This document shows positions 1 to 7,812 of a DNA stretch of 64,000 nt, piece by piece. Position 1 is the first letter of the stretch. Each line of letters starts with the position of its first letter. The DNA comes from Calothrix brevissima NIES-22 (lineage in GTDB: Bacteria; Cyanobacteriota; Cyanobacteriia; Cyanobacteriales; Nostocaceae). Under the pieces are notes generated by a model, which was not told the origin of the DNA, ran no database searches, and saw nothing but the letters and a program-made list of their open reading frames with translations. A program made the position numbers and the translations under genes. The stretch lies in assembly GCF_002367995.1 (NCBI RefSeq), contig NZ_AP018207.1, forward strand, positions 2,180,660 through 2,244,659, written 5' to 3'.

Positions 1-20
1 GAAAATCAAGAGTCAATTAT

Positions 21-126
21 CTGTTGACTGTTGACTGTTGACTGTTGACTGTTGACTGTTGACTGTTGACTGTTGACTGTTGACAAATGACAAATGACAA
101 ATGACAAATGACAAATGACAAATGAC
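21..126. repeat. heptanucleotide short tandem repeats
   Basis: About nine head-to-tail copies of the heptamer CTGTTGA run into about six copies of CAAATGA. Both are classes of the short tandem repeats typical of filamentous cyanobacteria and recur throughout this window. No coding potential is apparent. Confidence 0.9.
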
Positions 127-136
127 CAATGAAAAA

Positions 137-204
137 ACCACAGATATGCACTGAAGTTAACACTGATTCATCTGTATCTGTGTTCATCGGTGATTATCTG
201 TGGT
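137..204. repeat. small inverted-repeat element
   Basis: A 68-bp stretch begins ACCACAGATA and ends TATCTGTGGT, so its ends are perfect 10-bp inverted repeats. It looks like a MITE-like or hairpin repeat. It lies downstream of the peroxiredoxin gene and could also act in 3' end formation. Only one copy is seen in this window. Confidence 0.6.
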
Positions 205-264
205 TATAAATGATACTGCTCTTCAATCCAGTATACTGCGTTGCCAATTTATGGCAAGAGCAAT

Positions 265-876
265 CTAGACTGCGGAGAAGTAAACTTTAGACTTGACGGG
301 GTCGGGATTCATGGTTTTATCCCCTGGTTGCCAACCGGCGGGACAAACTTCGTCAGGGTGAGACTGAACGTACTGAATTGCTTGTAATGTCCGCAGGGTT
401 TCATCAACGCTACGACCAAAAGCGAGGTTGTTAATAGTTGCGTGCTGGATTACACCATCTTTATCGATGATGAACAGACCGCGTAAAGCAATACCTGCTG
501 CTGGATCGAGAACGTTGTAAGCTGCGCTGATTTCTTTCTTAATGTCGGAAACTAAGGGATAATTCAAGTCGCCAACACCACCAGATTTGCGGTCAGTTTG
601 AATCCAAGCTAGGTGAGAAAACTCACTATCTACGGAAACACCAAGAATCTCGGTGTTAATTTTCTTGAATTCTTCGTAGCGATCGCTAAATGCTGTGATC
701 TCAGTGGGACAAACAAAGGTAAAGTCTAGTGGATAAAAGAATAGAACAACATACTTACCGCGATAGTCGGAAAGTTTGATGCTCTTAAATTCTTGATCCA
801 CCACAGCTGTTGCTGTAAATTCTGGAGCCTGTTGACCAACGCGGAGGCTTCCTTCTGTTCCGTAAGTGAGGGACAT
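265..876 (-). CDS. 2-Cys peroxiredoxin
   Basis: Thiol peroxidase of the AhpC/Prx1 type, reducing hydrogen peroxide and alkyl hydroperoxides in the cytoplasm with electrons from thioredoxin. The 203-residue protein has the family's usual length. The peroxidatic cysteine is C56 in the motif FVCPTE, preceded by the conserved YPLDFT stretch, and the resolving cysteine is C178 in EVCPAGW, so it is a typical two-Cys enzyme. The ATG at 876 follows a good Shine-Dalgarno (GAAGGAGAA). The gene is divergent from the glycogen debranching gene across about 138 bp, which hold an imperfect palindrome at 975-999 that may be an operator. In cyanobacteria this family protects against photosynthetic peroxide. 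Identification is secure; the regulatory idea is inference. Confidence 0.96.
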   Translation of the reverse strand: MSLTYGTEGSLRVGQQAPEFTATAVVDQEFKSIKLSDYRGKYVVLFFYPLDFTFVCPTEITAFSDRYEEFKKINTEILGVSVDSEFSHLAWIQTDRKSGGVGDLNYPLVSDIKKEISAAYNVLDPAAGIALRGLFIIDKDGVIQHATINNLAFGRSVDETLRTLQAIQYVQSHPDEVCPAGWQPGDKTMNPDPVKSKVYFSAV

Positions 877-974
877 TATCTTAATTCTCCTTCAACTTAT
901 ATCCATTTACTAGCGTTGGAATTCGGGTCAGTGAAAACTTTCCCTTCCACGCTGTCACAGTTTAATTACGATCT

Positions 975-999
975 GTTACGACTATATCATAGTCATAAC
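975..999. promoter_or_regulatory. candidate operator palindrome
   Basis: Two 11-base arms, GTTACGACTAT and ATAGTCATAAC, are separated by ATC and match at 10 of 11 positions as an inverted repeat. It sits between the divergent peroxiredoxin and debranching-enzyme genes, 15 bp before the start of the latter. Length and AT-richness suit a dimeric regulator such as a Fur/PerR-type protein, but no specific regulator can be assigned from sequence alone. Confidence 0.4.
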
Positions 1000-1014
1000 G
1001 ATTTTGAGTAGCAA

Positions 1015-3120
1015 ATGGTTGATTTAGATCAAAGAGAGTGGTTATTGACCAATGGCTTAGGTAGTTTTGCCAGTGGAACAGTAGCCGATGTCAGAACGCG
1101 CACCTACCACGGTTGGCTATTTGCCGCAACAAACCCCCCATCTGGGCGAACTCTGCTGCTGTCGCACTTAGAAGCTAGCCTAGAAGTAGAAAAAAAAGTT
1201 GTCACCTTAGGGACAAATTATTGGGGTAGCGGACGAATAGAAGCTACTGGTTACCAACTGCTACGGGATTTTGAGATTCATCCAGTACCAAAATGGATTT
1301 GGCGACAGGATAATTGGCAACTGAGTCGGCAATTGGTCATGCCTTATGGTTTGGTAGAAGCTGGGGAAAAGGTAAATTCGCCAAATTCTGCGCCTGAGTT
1401 ATGCCATCGGCTATTAATTCAGTATCGTTATGAAGGTACAGAAGCCAGTATTTTAAGATTGCGACTGCTAATTGGCGATCGCGATTTTCATCATCAACAA
1501 ACAGCTTCCCCAGATTTACACTTTTCCCAAGTGCTATTACCCCAGCAAGTTTGTCTCCAAGCAATTATGGATGGAAGTTTTGGCATACCTTGGCATTTAC
1601 GCTGGACAAAAGGAGATTATAAAGCTGATGGTGTGTGGTATTGGGATTATCAATTAATAGAAGAAACTGAACGGGGATTAGGCGATCGCGAAGATCTTTA
1701 TAGTCCAGGTTATTTAACAGTACATCTTCAACCAGGTGATGTTGTCACCTTAGAAGCTAGAGTAGGTTTCCCCAATCCACAGCCAGAACTATTAACTTGC
1801 GAAACATTTACCGAAGCGATCGCAGCAGAAGAAGAAAGATTAGCCCAGGTTTTTGGTTGGGACAAGGGGGACAAGGGGGACAAGGGGGACAAGGAGGACA
1901 AGGAAGCAAGTGCTTTGTTATTTTATGCCCCATGCCCCATGCCCCATGCCCCATGCCCAATATGGCAGAAATTACTTAAAGCCAGCGATCAATTTATTGT
2001 TTATCGCGCTTCAATTGCTGGCCCTACTGTGATTGCTGGTTATCATTGGTTTAATGACTGGGGACGCGATACTTTAATTGCGTTACCAGGTTTAGCACTA
2101 GTAACGCAACGCTTTGATTTAGCAAAAGGACTGTTGCAAACTTTTGGACATTACTGTCACCAAGGTTTAATTCCTAATGCATTTCCTGATGTTGGTGGTG
2201 AGCCTTTTTACAACAGTATTGATGCTGCACTATTGTGGATTGAAACCCTGGGACTTTATTTAGAAGCTACTGAAGATTGGCAGTTTTTAGCCGAACAATT
2301 CCCGATAGTGCAGCAAATTTATAAAGCCTTTGTTGGTGCTACCCGCTACAATATCCATGTTGATGCTACTGATTGGCTAGTGAGTTGGGATGCGCCTCAT
2401 GTAGCCTTGACTTGGATGGATGCTGTAGTGAATGGAGAACCTGTCACACCTCGCTTGGGTAAGCCAGTAGAAATTAATGCTTTGTGGTATTCTGCTTTGT
2501 GTTGGCTGAGTCAATGGGCAGAAAAATTAAGCCAAAATCAGGATGCTAATTCAGAACGACTGGCAAAGCAAGCACAGCGTTATGGACAACAAGCAGAACA
2601 GGTAAAAGCTTCCCTGCAAAAATTTTGGAATGCAAAACTCGGTTATTTTTATGACACTATCGAGTTAGACGATCGCCGTCACGCGCAAATCCGCCCTAAC
2701 GCAGTTTTAGCTCTATCCTTATATCATTGCGGATTTCCCGCAGAACAAGGGCGTCAAGTACTTGCAGTTGCGGCTTCTGAGTTACTCACCCCCTATGGAC
2801 TGCGGAGTTTAGCGCCTACCGATCCCCAGTATATTGGCAAATATCAAGGTAACCCAGAACAGCGCGATCGCGCCTACCATCAAGGTACAGTTTGGAGTTG
2901 GCTGATAGGGCCGTTTATTCGTGCTTGGCAACGTTATTATCCCGAACAACCAGTACCTTTTGATTGGCAACCTCTATTAAAGCACTTTTTAGACGATGCT
3001 TGTCTTGGCTCAATTTCCGAAATTTTTGATGGCGATCCACCCCATCAACCCAAAGGTGCGATCGCCCAAGCTTGGTCAGTGGCTGAGGTTATTCGTTATC
3101 TACCAAAATCTCAGCTTTAG
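1015..3120 (+). CDS. glycogen debranching enzyme (amylo-alpha-1,6-glucosidase)
   Basis: Predicted to hydrolyse alpha-1,6 branch points of glycogen during breakdown. The 701-residue protein has an N-terminal beta domain starting EWLLTNGLGSFASGT and ending about residue 280. An (alpha/alpha)6 catalytic domain follows, with the family signatures WFNDWGRDTLIALPGL, SWDAPHVALTWMDA and YHQGTVWSWLIGPF, as in GH133-type debranching enzymes. It is not the GH13 GlgX type. Residues about 281-317, at the junction of the two domains, are foreign: DKG tripeptides and APCPMPHAPCP encoded by the same GACAAGGGG and CCCCATG repeats that fill intergenic DNA here. The reading frame stays open across them. Sequence around the insert (AQVFGW before, WQKLLKASDQF after) joins sensibly, so the enzyme may still work. 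The gene stands alone. Confidence 0.92.
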   Translation: MVDLDQREWLLTNGLGSFASGTVADVRTRTYHGWLFAATNPPSGRTLLLSHLEASLEVEKKVVTLGTNYWGSGRIEATGYQLLRDFEIHPVPKWIWRQDNWQLSRQLVMPYGLVEAGEKVNSPNSAPELCHRLLIQYRYEGTEASILRLRLLIGDRDFHHQQTASPDLHFSQVLLPQQVCLQAIMDGSFGIPWHLRWTKGDYKADGVWYWDYQLIEETERGLGDREDLYSPGYLTVHLQPGDVVTLEARVGFPNPQPELLTCETFTEAIAAEEERLAQVFGWDKGDKGDKGDKEDKEASALLFYAPCPMPHAPCPIWQKLLKASDQFIVYRASIAGPTVIAGYHWFNDWGRDTLIALPGLALVTQRFDLAKGLLQTFGHYCHQGLIPNAFPDVGGEPFYNSIDAALLWIETLGLYLEATEDWQFLAEQFPIVQQIYKAFVGATRYNIHVDATDWLVSWDAPHVALTWMDAVVNGEPVTPRLGKPVEINALWYSALCWLSQWAEKLSQNQDANSERLAKQAQRYGQQAEQVKASLQKFWNAKLGYFYDTIELDDRRHAQIRPNAVLALSLYHCGFPAEQGRQVLAVAASELLTPYGLRSLAPTDPQYIGKYQGNPEQRDRAYHQGTVWSWLIGPFIRAWQRYYPEQPVPFDWQPLLKHFLDDACLGSISEIFDGDPPHQPKGAIAQAWSVAEVIRYLPKSQL
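1861..1962 (+). repeat. in-frame tandem repeat insert in debranching enzyme
   Basis: About four copies of a 9-bp unit (GACAAGGGG and variants) are followed by a linker and four copies of CCCATGCC-type repeats. The same two repeat classes occur next to each other in the intergenic region at 12675-12846. A 9-bp unit preserves frame at any copy number, which may explain why it is tolerated here. Confidence 0.85.
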
Positions 3121-3210
3121 AAGAGTCAACAGTCAACAGTCAACGGTCAACGGTCAACAGTCAACGGTCAACAGATAATTGACTTTGGACAATTGACTTT
3201 GGACAATTGA
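3121..3210. repeat. heptanucleotide repeats between convergent genes
   Basis: Copies of AGTCAAC and GGTCAAC followed by a duplicated TTGACTTTGGACAA block fill the whole 90-bp gap between the convergent debranching-enzyme and methionine aminopeptidase genes. No separate terminator is evident. Confidence 0.85.
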
Positions 3211-4038
3211 CTAAATCTTTGTGCGATCGGTCAAAATTTCATAGCCGGTTTCTGTCACTAATACAGTATGCTCAAACTGGGCTGATAAAGAATTATCTAC
3301 AGTTACTGCTGTCCAGCGATCGGCTAAAGTTCTGGTATGCTTAGAACCTGCATTTAAAATTGGCTCGATGGCTAAAGTCATTCCCGCACGTAATTTTACA
3401 TTGGGCATTTCTCTAGTACGGTAGTTAAATACAGAAGGTTCTTCGTGTAAATTGCGTCCTACACCATGTCCTGTGAATTCTTCTACCACTGTAAAACCAT
3501 TTACTTTGACATGGTCTTCAATGGCTCCAGCTAGATCCATTAAGTATGCACCCGCTTTTACTTGTTCAATACCTTTGTAAAGAGCTTCTTCAGCGACGCG
3601 AATCAATTTAGCGGCTTCTGGGGTAACTTCACCGACAGCAATTGTAATGCAAGAATCGCCATGAAAACCTTGAAAATAAGCGCCTGTATCTACTTTTAAT
3701 ACATCCCCAGTCCGAATTACTTTCTTTGGATTTGGGATTCCATGTACAACTTCGTTGTTAATGCTGGCACAAATAGTACCAGTAAATCCGTGATATCCCT
3801 TAAAGCTTGGGGTCGCACCCATTTCGCGAATGCGTTTTTCTGCATAAGCATCCAAATCAGCCGTAGTCATTCCTGGTTGGACTAGCTCAGAAATTTCTTT
3901 GAGTACGGTAGCGACAATTTTTGCCGATTCTCGCATGATATCAATTTCACGCGGCGATTTAAGTTCGATACCTCGGCGTTGTTTACTGGGAGATGGTGGC
4001 TGAGTGGCTTGAGCAAGTAAGTTACTGAGTATGTTCAT
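3211..4038 (-). CDS. map: type I methionine aminopeptidase
   Basis: Removes the initiator methionine from nascent proteins. The 275-residue protein has the pita-bread fold signatures and all five metal ligands in order: the two Asp of [15 protein letters not shown], the His of [14 protein letters not shown], the Glu of LAIEPIL and the Glu of QFEHTVLV. An N-terminal extension of about 25 residues (rich in Gln, Pro and Ser) precedes the core start [13 protein letters not shown]. That is longer than the minimal E. coli enzyme, as is common in cyanobacteria. The ATG at 4038 is the start; a later start would cut into the core. The stop lies against the repeats at 3121-3210. The 200 bp upstream of the gene hold nothing I recognise. 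Confidence 0.96.
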   Translation of the reverse strand: MNILSNLLAQATQPPSPSKQRRGIELKSPREIDIMRESAKIVATVLKEISELVQPGMTTADLDAYAEKRIREMGATPSFKGYHGFTGTICASINNEVVHGIPNPKKVIRTGDVLKVDTGAYFQGFHGDSCITIAVGEVTPEAAKLIRVAEEALYKGIEQVKAGAYLMDLAGAIEDHVKVNGFTVVEEFTGHGVGRNLHEEPSVFNYRTREMPNVKLRAGMTLAIEPILNAGSKHTRTLADRWTAVTVDNSLSAQFEHTVLVTETGYEILTDRTKI

Positions 4039-4241
4039 GAGAGATTAAAGCGATCGGCGCTGTAACGCTGATGGTTAAGTTTTTTCTAGATTAGTTGAGA
4101 AATAATATCTATCATAGATGTTGCAAGAGGACTCGCGCTACATCCGTTGTCCCTAGCACTGAAACGGCAGTCGCTAAAAGCCGACGAAGTTGCCCAATAT
4201 ACCACCTCATGAACTGCGATTGATAATAATCTAAACTAGTG

Positions 4242-5078
4242 TCACAACTGCTGTGATGCCTTAATGAAAGATCTTATTTCTTCTGCGGTGTAAGGAGGTT
4301 TACGCATATGAATCATGGCATGACAGTTAGGACATACGGGACACAAGTCTTGGATTGGATCGAGTTCATATTCTTGTTTGATGTCAGATAATGGTATTAA
4401 GTGATGTACTTGCATAAAACCTTTACCAATCTCACCATAAACTTTTTCAAAATTAAAATTGCAGATGCAGCAATATAAACCATATGTAGCTAAACATTTC
4501 TGACGTGCTTGAGGATTACGTTCATATTTATTAATCGTAATTTGAGTAGTCGCACCTTCATAATATTTATCTGAGCCATTTATTTCCTCAGTAACAGAAA
4601 ATAATTTTGCTCCAATTAAACCATCTAATAAGCTAAAATTATTGAGATAAAATGATATATATATTTTCGTTTCATTGGTATGTCCATGTAAATATAAATA
4701 GAAACCCTGTAAATCTTCTTTGATAGATAGCTTCCAACTACCTCCTTCTTCACTATTATTAGTTTTTTTCTTACTATCTTTTTTTTCATTGGGTAGATAG
4801 TTATTCAACCAAACTAACTCTTCATGAGGAAATATAAAAACTTTTTCTAGACTTTCACAAATCAATAAAATAAATAATGGATTTAGATTAAACTTGTCTT
4901 TGGTTATACCAAAAAAATATTTTCCATTTTTATAAATTTTAGAATGTCTAACCATAATTAATTTCTGGTTAGATAGCTGAAAAACAGTTTCCTTTGGTTT
5001 AAGATTATTTGGGTTAATGTTAGGGTCAATTTTTTTGACAAGTGCCCATTTGTACTTATCTGATTCTTTATCAATCAT
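4242..5078 (-). CDS. HNH endonuclease, probable restriction-type nuclease
   Basis: The C-terminal 80 residues form an HNH nuclease domain: a CCIC pair, then QVHHLIPLS (metal and catalytic His), then CPVCPNCHAMIH with the second Cys pair and final His. The N-terminal 190 residues are lysine- and asparagine-rich and match no family I recognise; such domains often bind DNA or sense modification in McrA-like solitary restriction enzymes. I start it at the ATG at 5078 (MIDKESDKYK). The frame stays open upstream, but that extension would translate the 28-bp palindrome at 5161-5188 and is unlikely to be coding. The gene is AT-rich compared with its neighbours and lies beside an IS200/IS605 element, consistent with acquired DNA. 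No partner methylase is visible. Confidence 0.75.
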   Translation of the reverse strand: MIDKESDKYKWALVKKIDPNINPNNLKPKETVFQLSNQKLIMVRHSKIYKNGKYFFGITKDKFNLNPLFILLICESLEKVFIFPHEELVWLNNYLPNEKKDSKKKTNNSEEGGSWKLSIKEDLQGFYLYLHGHTNETKIYISFYLNNFSLLDGLIGAKLFSVTEEINGSDKYYEGATTQITINKYERNPQARQKCLATYGLYCCICNFNFEKVYGEIGKGFMQVHHLIPLSDIKQEYELDPIQDLCPVCPNCHAMIHMRKPPYTAEEIRSFIKASQQL

Positions 5079-5160
5079 AAAAAAGTTAAGATTTATTATG
5101 TTAACAATAGATTTTGTCAAATTTAAATTACAGCATATTTCGGGTAAATGAAATACACGG

Positions 5161-5188
5161 GTAGGGGCACAATATATTGTGCCCCTAC
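5161..5188. repeat. perfect 28-bp palindrome
   Basis: The arms GTAGGGGCACAATA and TATTGTGCCCCTAC form a perfect palindrome with no loop. Similar GTAGGGGC hairpins are common dispersed repeats in cyanobacterial intergenic DNA. It lies between the HNH gene start and the left end of the IS element. Confidence 0.85.
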
Positions 5189-5278
5189 GATTATAGAAAA
5201 TAATCGATAGGCACAAAACCCTGTGTCTTCAGACCAGGGATGTAGTGCCAACTTAGAATTTATTCTAAGTGACATTTT

Positions 5279-5680
5279 CTATTTGTGGTGTGGGTCTTCA
5301 ATATATTTCTTGATTACTGCCGCGCTAACATTTCCGGCAGTTGAATAAAAATAGCTATTTGTCCACATACTAGGCATCTTTTTTAAATCTGCAAACTCGC
5401 TTCTAAGCAGATAAGATGACCTACCCTTAAAGAATTTAACTATTTGATTAATAGCGTAAGTTGGTTGATATTCCACAAATAAATGTATGTGGTCTGGTGC
5501 TATTTCCAGTGCCAGAATATCCCAATCTTTTTCTTTTGCTAAATCATAAAATATCTGTCTTACTCGTTTGGCAACTTCACCCACTAATACTTTACGTCTA
5601 CGTTTAGGAATCCATACCAGATGAACGACAGCGTTACCTACAGAATGGTTGTTGTGCCTGGGTTCTAGCGAATTAGTCAT
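5279..5680 (-). CDS. tnpA: IS200/IS605 transposase TnpA (Y1 HUH)
   Basis: Single-strand transposase that cuts and rejoins the element's ends through a tyrosine-DNA intermediate. The 133-residue protein has the normal family length. The HUH metal motif is HIHLFVEY, in IAPDHIHLF, and the catalytic tyrosine lies in the downstream stretch WTNSYFYSTAGN. The conserved start HSVGNAVVHLVWIPKRRR is present. The gene is divergent from tnpB across 87 bp, with its 3' end facing the left-end hairpins. It has no frameshift or truncation and is probably functional. Confidence 0.93.
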   Translation of the reverse strand: MTNSLEPRHNNHSVGNAVVHLVWIPKRRRKVLVGEVAKRVRQIFYDLAKEKDWDILALEIAPDHIHLFVEYQPTYAINQIVKFFKGRSSYLLRSEFADLKKMPSMWTNSYFYSTAGNVSAAVIKKYIEDPHHK

Positions 5681-5767
5681 GTTGTTTGCTCAGAACTATT
5701 GACATTTAAATAATAACTCGCTACTATATTTACAGTCAAGAAATTAAACCAAGGAGGTGATTAAGTA

Positions 5768-6982
5768 ATGCTGGTTTTAGAGTACAAAGTTAAAGGTAAA
5801 AAACATCAATACGATGCAATTAATGAAGCTATCCGTACAACTCAATTCATCAGAAATAAAGCTATTCGCTATTGGATGGATGCACCCAAGGAAGCTAAAG
5901 TTAATAAAATTGCTTTAAATAATTACTCAACAGCATTGCGGAAAAAATTTAAATTTGTTGAGGAATTAAACTCAATGGCTTGTCAGTCTGCTACTGAAAG
6001 AGCATGGTTAGCCATTGACAGGTTTTACCAGAATTGCAAGAAGAAAGTATCAGGTAAAAAAGGATATCCCAGGTTCCAAAAAGATAACCGTTCGGTTGAG
6101 TATAAAACCTCTGGATGGTCATTAAACCAAGTTAAAAGACGCATCACTTTTACTGATAAAAAAGGTATTGGTGAGGTTAAATTACTCGGTAAATGGGATA
6201 TACAAACTTACCCTGTTAAGCAAATTAAGCGTGTTAGGCTACTTAAAAAAGCTGATGGTTACTATTGTCAATTCTGCATTGATACTGATGTCAAATTTGA
6301 ATCTAGAATTGATGATGGTGAGATAGGTTTAGATGTCGGCTTAGAGTTTTTCTACTCAGATTCCAACGGTAATCATGAGGAGAATCCTAGATTTTTACGC
6401 AAAGCTGAAAAAGCGATTAAACACGCTCAACGCCAAATTTACAAAAAAGAAAAAGGTAAAAATCAACGCCGGAAAGCTAGACAGCGATATGCACGGAAGC
6501 ATTTAAAAGTAAGTAGGCAACGGAAAGAACACGCCCTTGAATTAGCGCGTAACGTATGCAAAGCTAACGCTTTAGTAGCCTATGAAGATTTAAATGTTAA
6601 AGGCATGGTAAAAAATCATTGTCTAGCCAAGAGTATTAATGATGCTTCTTGGTCACTGTTCCGTCGTTGGTTAGAATATTTTGCAGCTAAATTTAATTCT
6701 CAAGTTGTTGCCGTCAATCCTAGAATGACATCTCAAAAATGCTCTGATTGCGGAACAATTGTTAAAAAATCTCTTTCAACTCGTAGCCATAAATGTGAAT
6801 GTGGTTGCGAGCTTCAAAGAGATGTTAATGCTGCAATAAATATTTTAAATCTTGCAAAAGCTAGGGTAGGGCATACCCGAAGTAACTCTTCAGGAGTTGG
6901 AATCACTACGCTAGTTGGTGTAAACCTGCTAGAGCAAATTCTAACGGTGAATGAAGAATCCCCCGACTTTACGACTAAGTGA
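5768..6982 (+). CDS. tnpB: TnpB RNA-guided nuclease of IS200/IS605
   Basis: TnpB proteins are RNA-guided DNA nucleases ancestral to Cas12 that help the element persist. The 404-residue protein begins with the wedge-like N-terminal domain and ends with a split RuvC nuclease. All three catalytic acids are present: D189 in EIGLDVGL, E273 in AYEDLNVKG and D352 in LQRDVNAA. The zinc finger lies between the last two, with C325 and C328 in KCSDCG paired with the C343/C345/C347 cluster. An extended, near-perfect Shine-Dalgarno (AAGGAGGTGA) precedes the ATG. The last codons (EESPDFTTK) overlap the right-end hairpin, as expected where the guide RNA is made from the tnpB 3' end. It looks intact and potentially active. 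Confidence 0.93.
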   Translation: MLVLEYKVKGKKHQYDAINEAIRTTQFIRNKAIRYWMDAPKEAKVNKIALNNYSTALRKKFKFVEELNSMACQSATERAWLAIDRFYQNCKKKVSGKKGYPRFQKDNRSVEYKTSGWSLNQVKRRITFTDKKGIGEVKLLGKWDIQTYPVKQIKRVRLLKKADGYYCQFCIDTDVKFESRIDDGEIGLDVGLEFFYSDSNGNHEENPRFLRKAEKAIKHAQRQIYKKEKGKNQRRKARQRYARKHLKVSRQRKEHALELARNVCKANALVAYEDLNVKGMVKNHCLAKSINDASWSLFRRWLEYFAAKFNSQVVAVNPRMTSQKCSDCGTIVKKSLSTRSHKCECGCELQRDVNAAINILNLAKARVGHTRSNSSGVGITTLVGVNLLEQILTVNEESPDFTTK

Positions 6983-7009
6983 GCGAAGCGATACTTAGTC
7001 AGTCGGGGG
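6960..7009 (+). ncRNA. right-end hairpin, probable omega RNA (reRNA) 3' scaffold
   Basis: An outer stem CCCCCGACT (6960-6968) pairs with AGTCGGGGG (7001-7009), and an inner stem GACTAAGT (6973-6980) pairs with ACTTAGTC (6993-7000). In this family the right-end structure is both the TnpA recognition site and the 3' end of the TnpB guide-RNA scaffold; the guide would be the host DNA just beyond the element end. The structure is seen directly; its role as guide RNA is inferred from the family. Confidence 0.6.
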
Positions 7010-7182
7010 AGTGTCAACTCTACCTCATTTATTGTTTACCGACATATTGATTGCTGACAGCAATGGAGTCATTTAACAGCATAGAATTTGGGAAATGGCA
7101 AACATTGACTGTAACGAGTAAACACAAATCTCTTGGCAATACCTTACCGTCAGCAACCAATCTATTTGAAATTGAGAAATTT

Positions 7183-7638
7183 TCAATTGGTAACAGTAAT
7201 CTCTCCAGTCATACCTGCTTCTGTATGTCCTGCTACTGAGCAGCGTAGGGTATATTTTCCTGACTTGAGTGGTACAAATACCCAGTCTGCTGTCGCACCG
7301 GGTTTGAGTTCTACTTCATGAATAGCTCCTTTAATTTCTACTTTCCCGGCTTCGACTTTTTGTGTCCAGATACCATCAGCAAAGTCTTTAGCAGTAAAAT
7401 AATGTTTCATTTGGCTAGGGTTAGTCAGCCGGAGATTATAACGTTTTCCCGCCACAAATTCTAAACTATTTGGCTCAAATTTGAGTTCGTTAGCTGCATT
7501 ACCCAAACTAACAGAAACTTCAATTGCAGGTTGTTTGAGTAAATCACTAGATACAGTTGCTGCTAATGCCGAATTATGGCTGAAACTCAAACAGAGCATA
7601 AATAATGCAAGGATATAAATCCGTTTGATAGTTTTCAT
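7183..7638 (-). CDS. secreted cupredoxin-domain protein
   Basis: A small blue-copper-fold protein predicted to be exported. The 151-residue sequence starts with a signal peptide (hydrophobic LALFMLCLSFS, likely cleavage after ALA at 26). The cupredoxin fold follows, with the type 1 copper ligands H79 in MKHYF, C133 in RCSVAGH, H138 and M143 in HTEAGM. It may carry electrons or bind copper in the periplasm or thylakoid lumen, but it is not plastocyanin itself. Only the general family can be named. It stands alone, upstream of the M16 protease on the same strand, with a MITE-like element between them. The roughly 170 bp to the IS element hold nothing recognisable. Confidence 0.85.
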   Translation of the reverse strand: MKTIKRIYILALFMLCLSFSHNSALAATVSSDLLKQPAIEVSVSLGNAANELKFEPNSLEFVAGKRYNLRLTNPSQMKHYFTAKDFADGIWTQKVEAGKVEIKGAIHEVELKPGATADWVFVPLKSGKYTLRCSVAGHTEAGMTGEITVTN

Positions 7639-7712
7639 CGTCTACAAGAGTATTTAAATTTGTTTTTTCTCATTGACTCACTTAATTACTAATTACAAAT
7701 TACGAATTAGTC

Positions 7713-7804
7713 AGGACTTACGCAAAAATTACCAGAAACCTTAATTTATTGAACCGCCAAGACGCCAAGAACGCCAAGAATTCGTAGAGTGTGCAGTAAG
7801 TCCT
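7713..7804. repeat. MITE-like element, AGGACTTACGCA family, copy 1
   Basis: A 92-bp element begins AGGACTTACGCA and ends TGCAGTAAGTCCT, its imperfect inverted complement. A second member with the same ends and different interior lies at 57233-57345. The interior has the CCGCCAAGACGCCAAG repeat that also occurs near 29890. No ORF is present. Confidence 0.75.
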
Positions 7805-7812
7805 ATTAGTAA

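Larger units (their letters stand above)
5219..7017. mobile_element. IS200/IS605-family insertion sequence
   Basis: A complete element with tnpA (minus strand) and tnpB (plus strand) transcribed divergently, the arrangement of IS605 and IS608. The left side carries two small hairpins, CCCTG/CAGGG near 5219-5240 and ACTTAGAAT/ATTCTAAGT at 5251-5270. The right side carries a long hairpin at 6960-7009 followed by GTGTCAAC. Elements of this family lack terminal inverted repeats and excise as single strands recognised through such subterminal hairpins. The exact ends given here are approximate. Both proteins keep their catalytic residues, so the element may be active. Confidence 0.8.

Noticed and set aside
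5079-5216. N-terminal extension of the HNH gene
   Set aside because: It would translate a 28-bp perfect palindrome and lacks a ribosome binding site; the ATG at 5078 is a better start.
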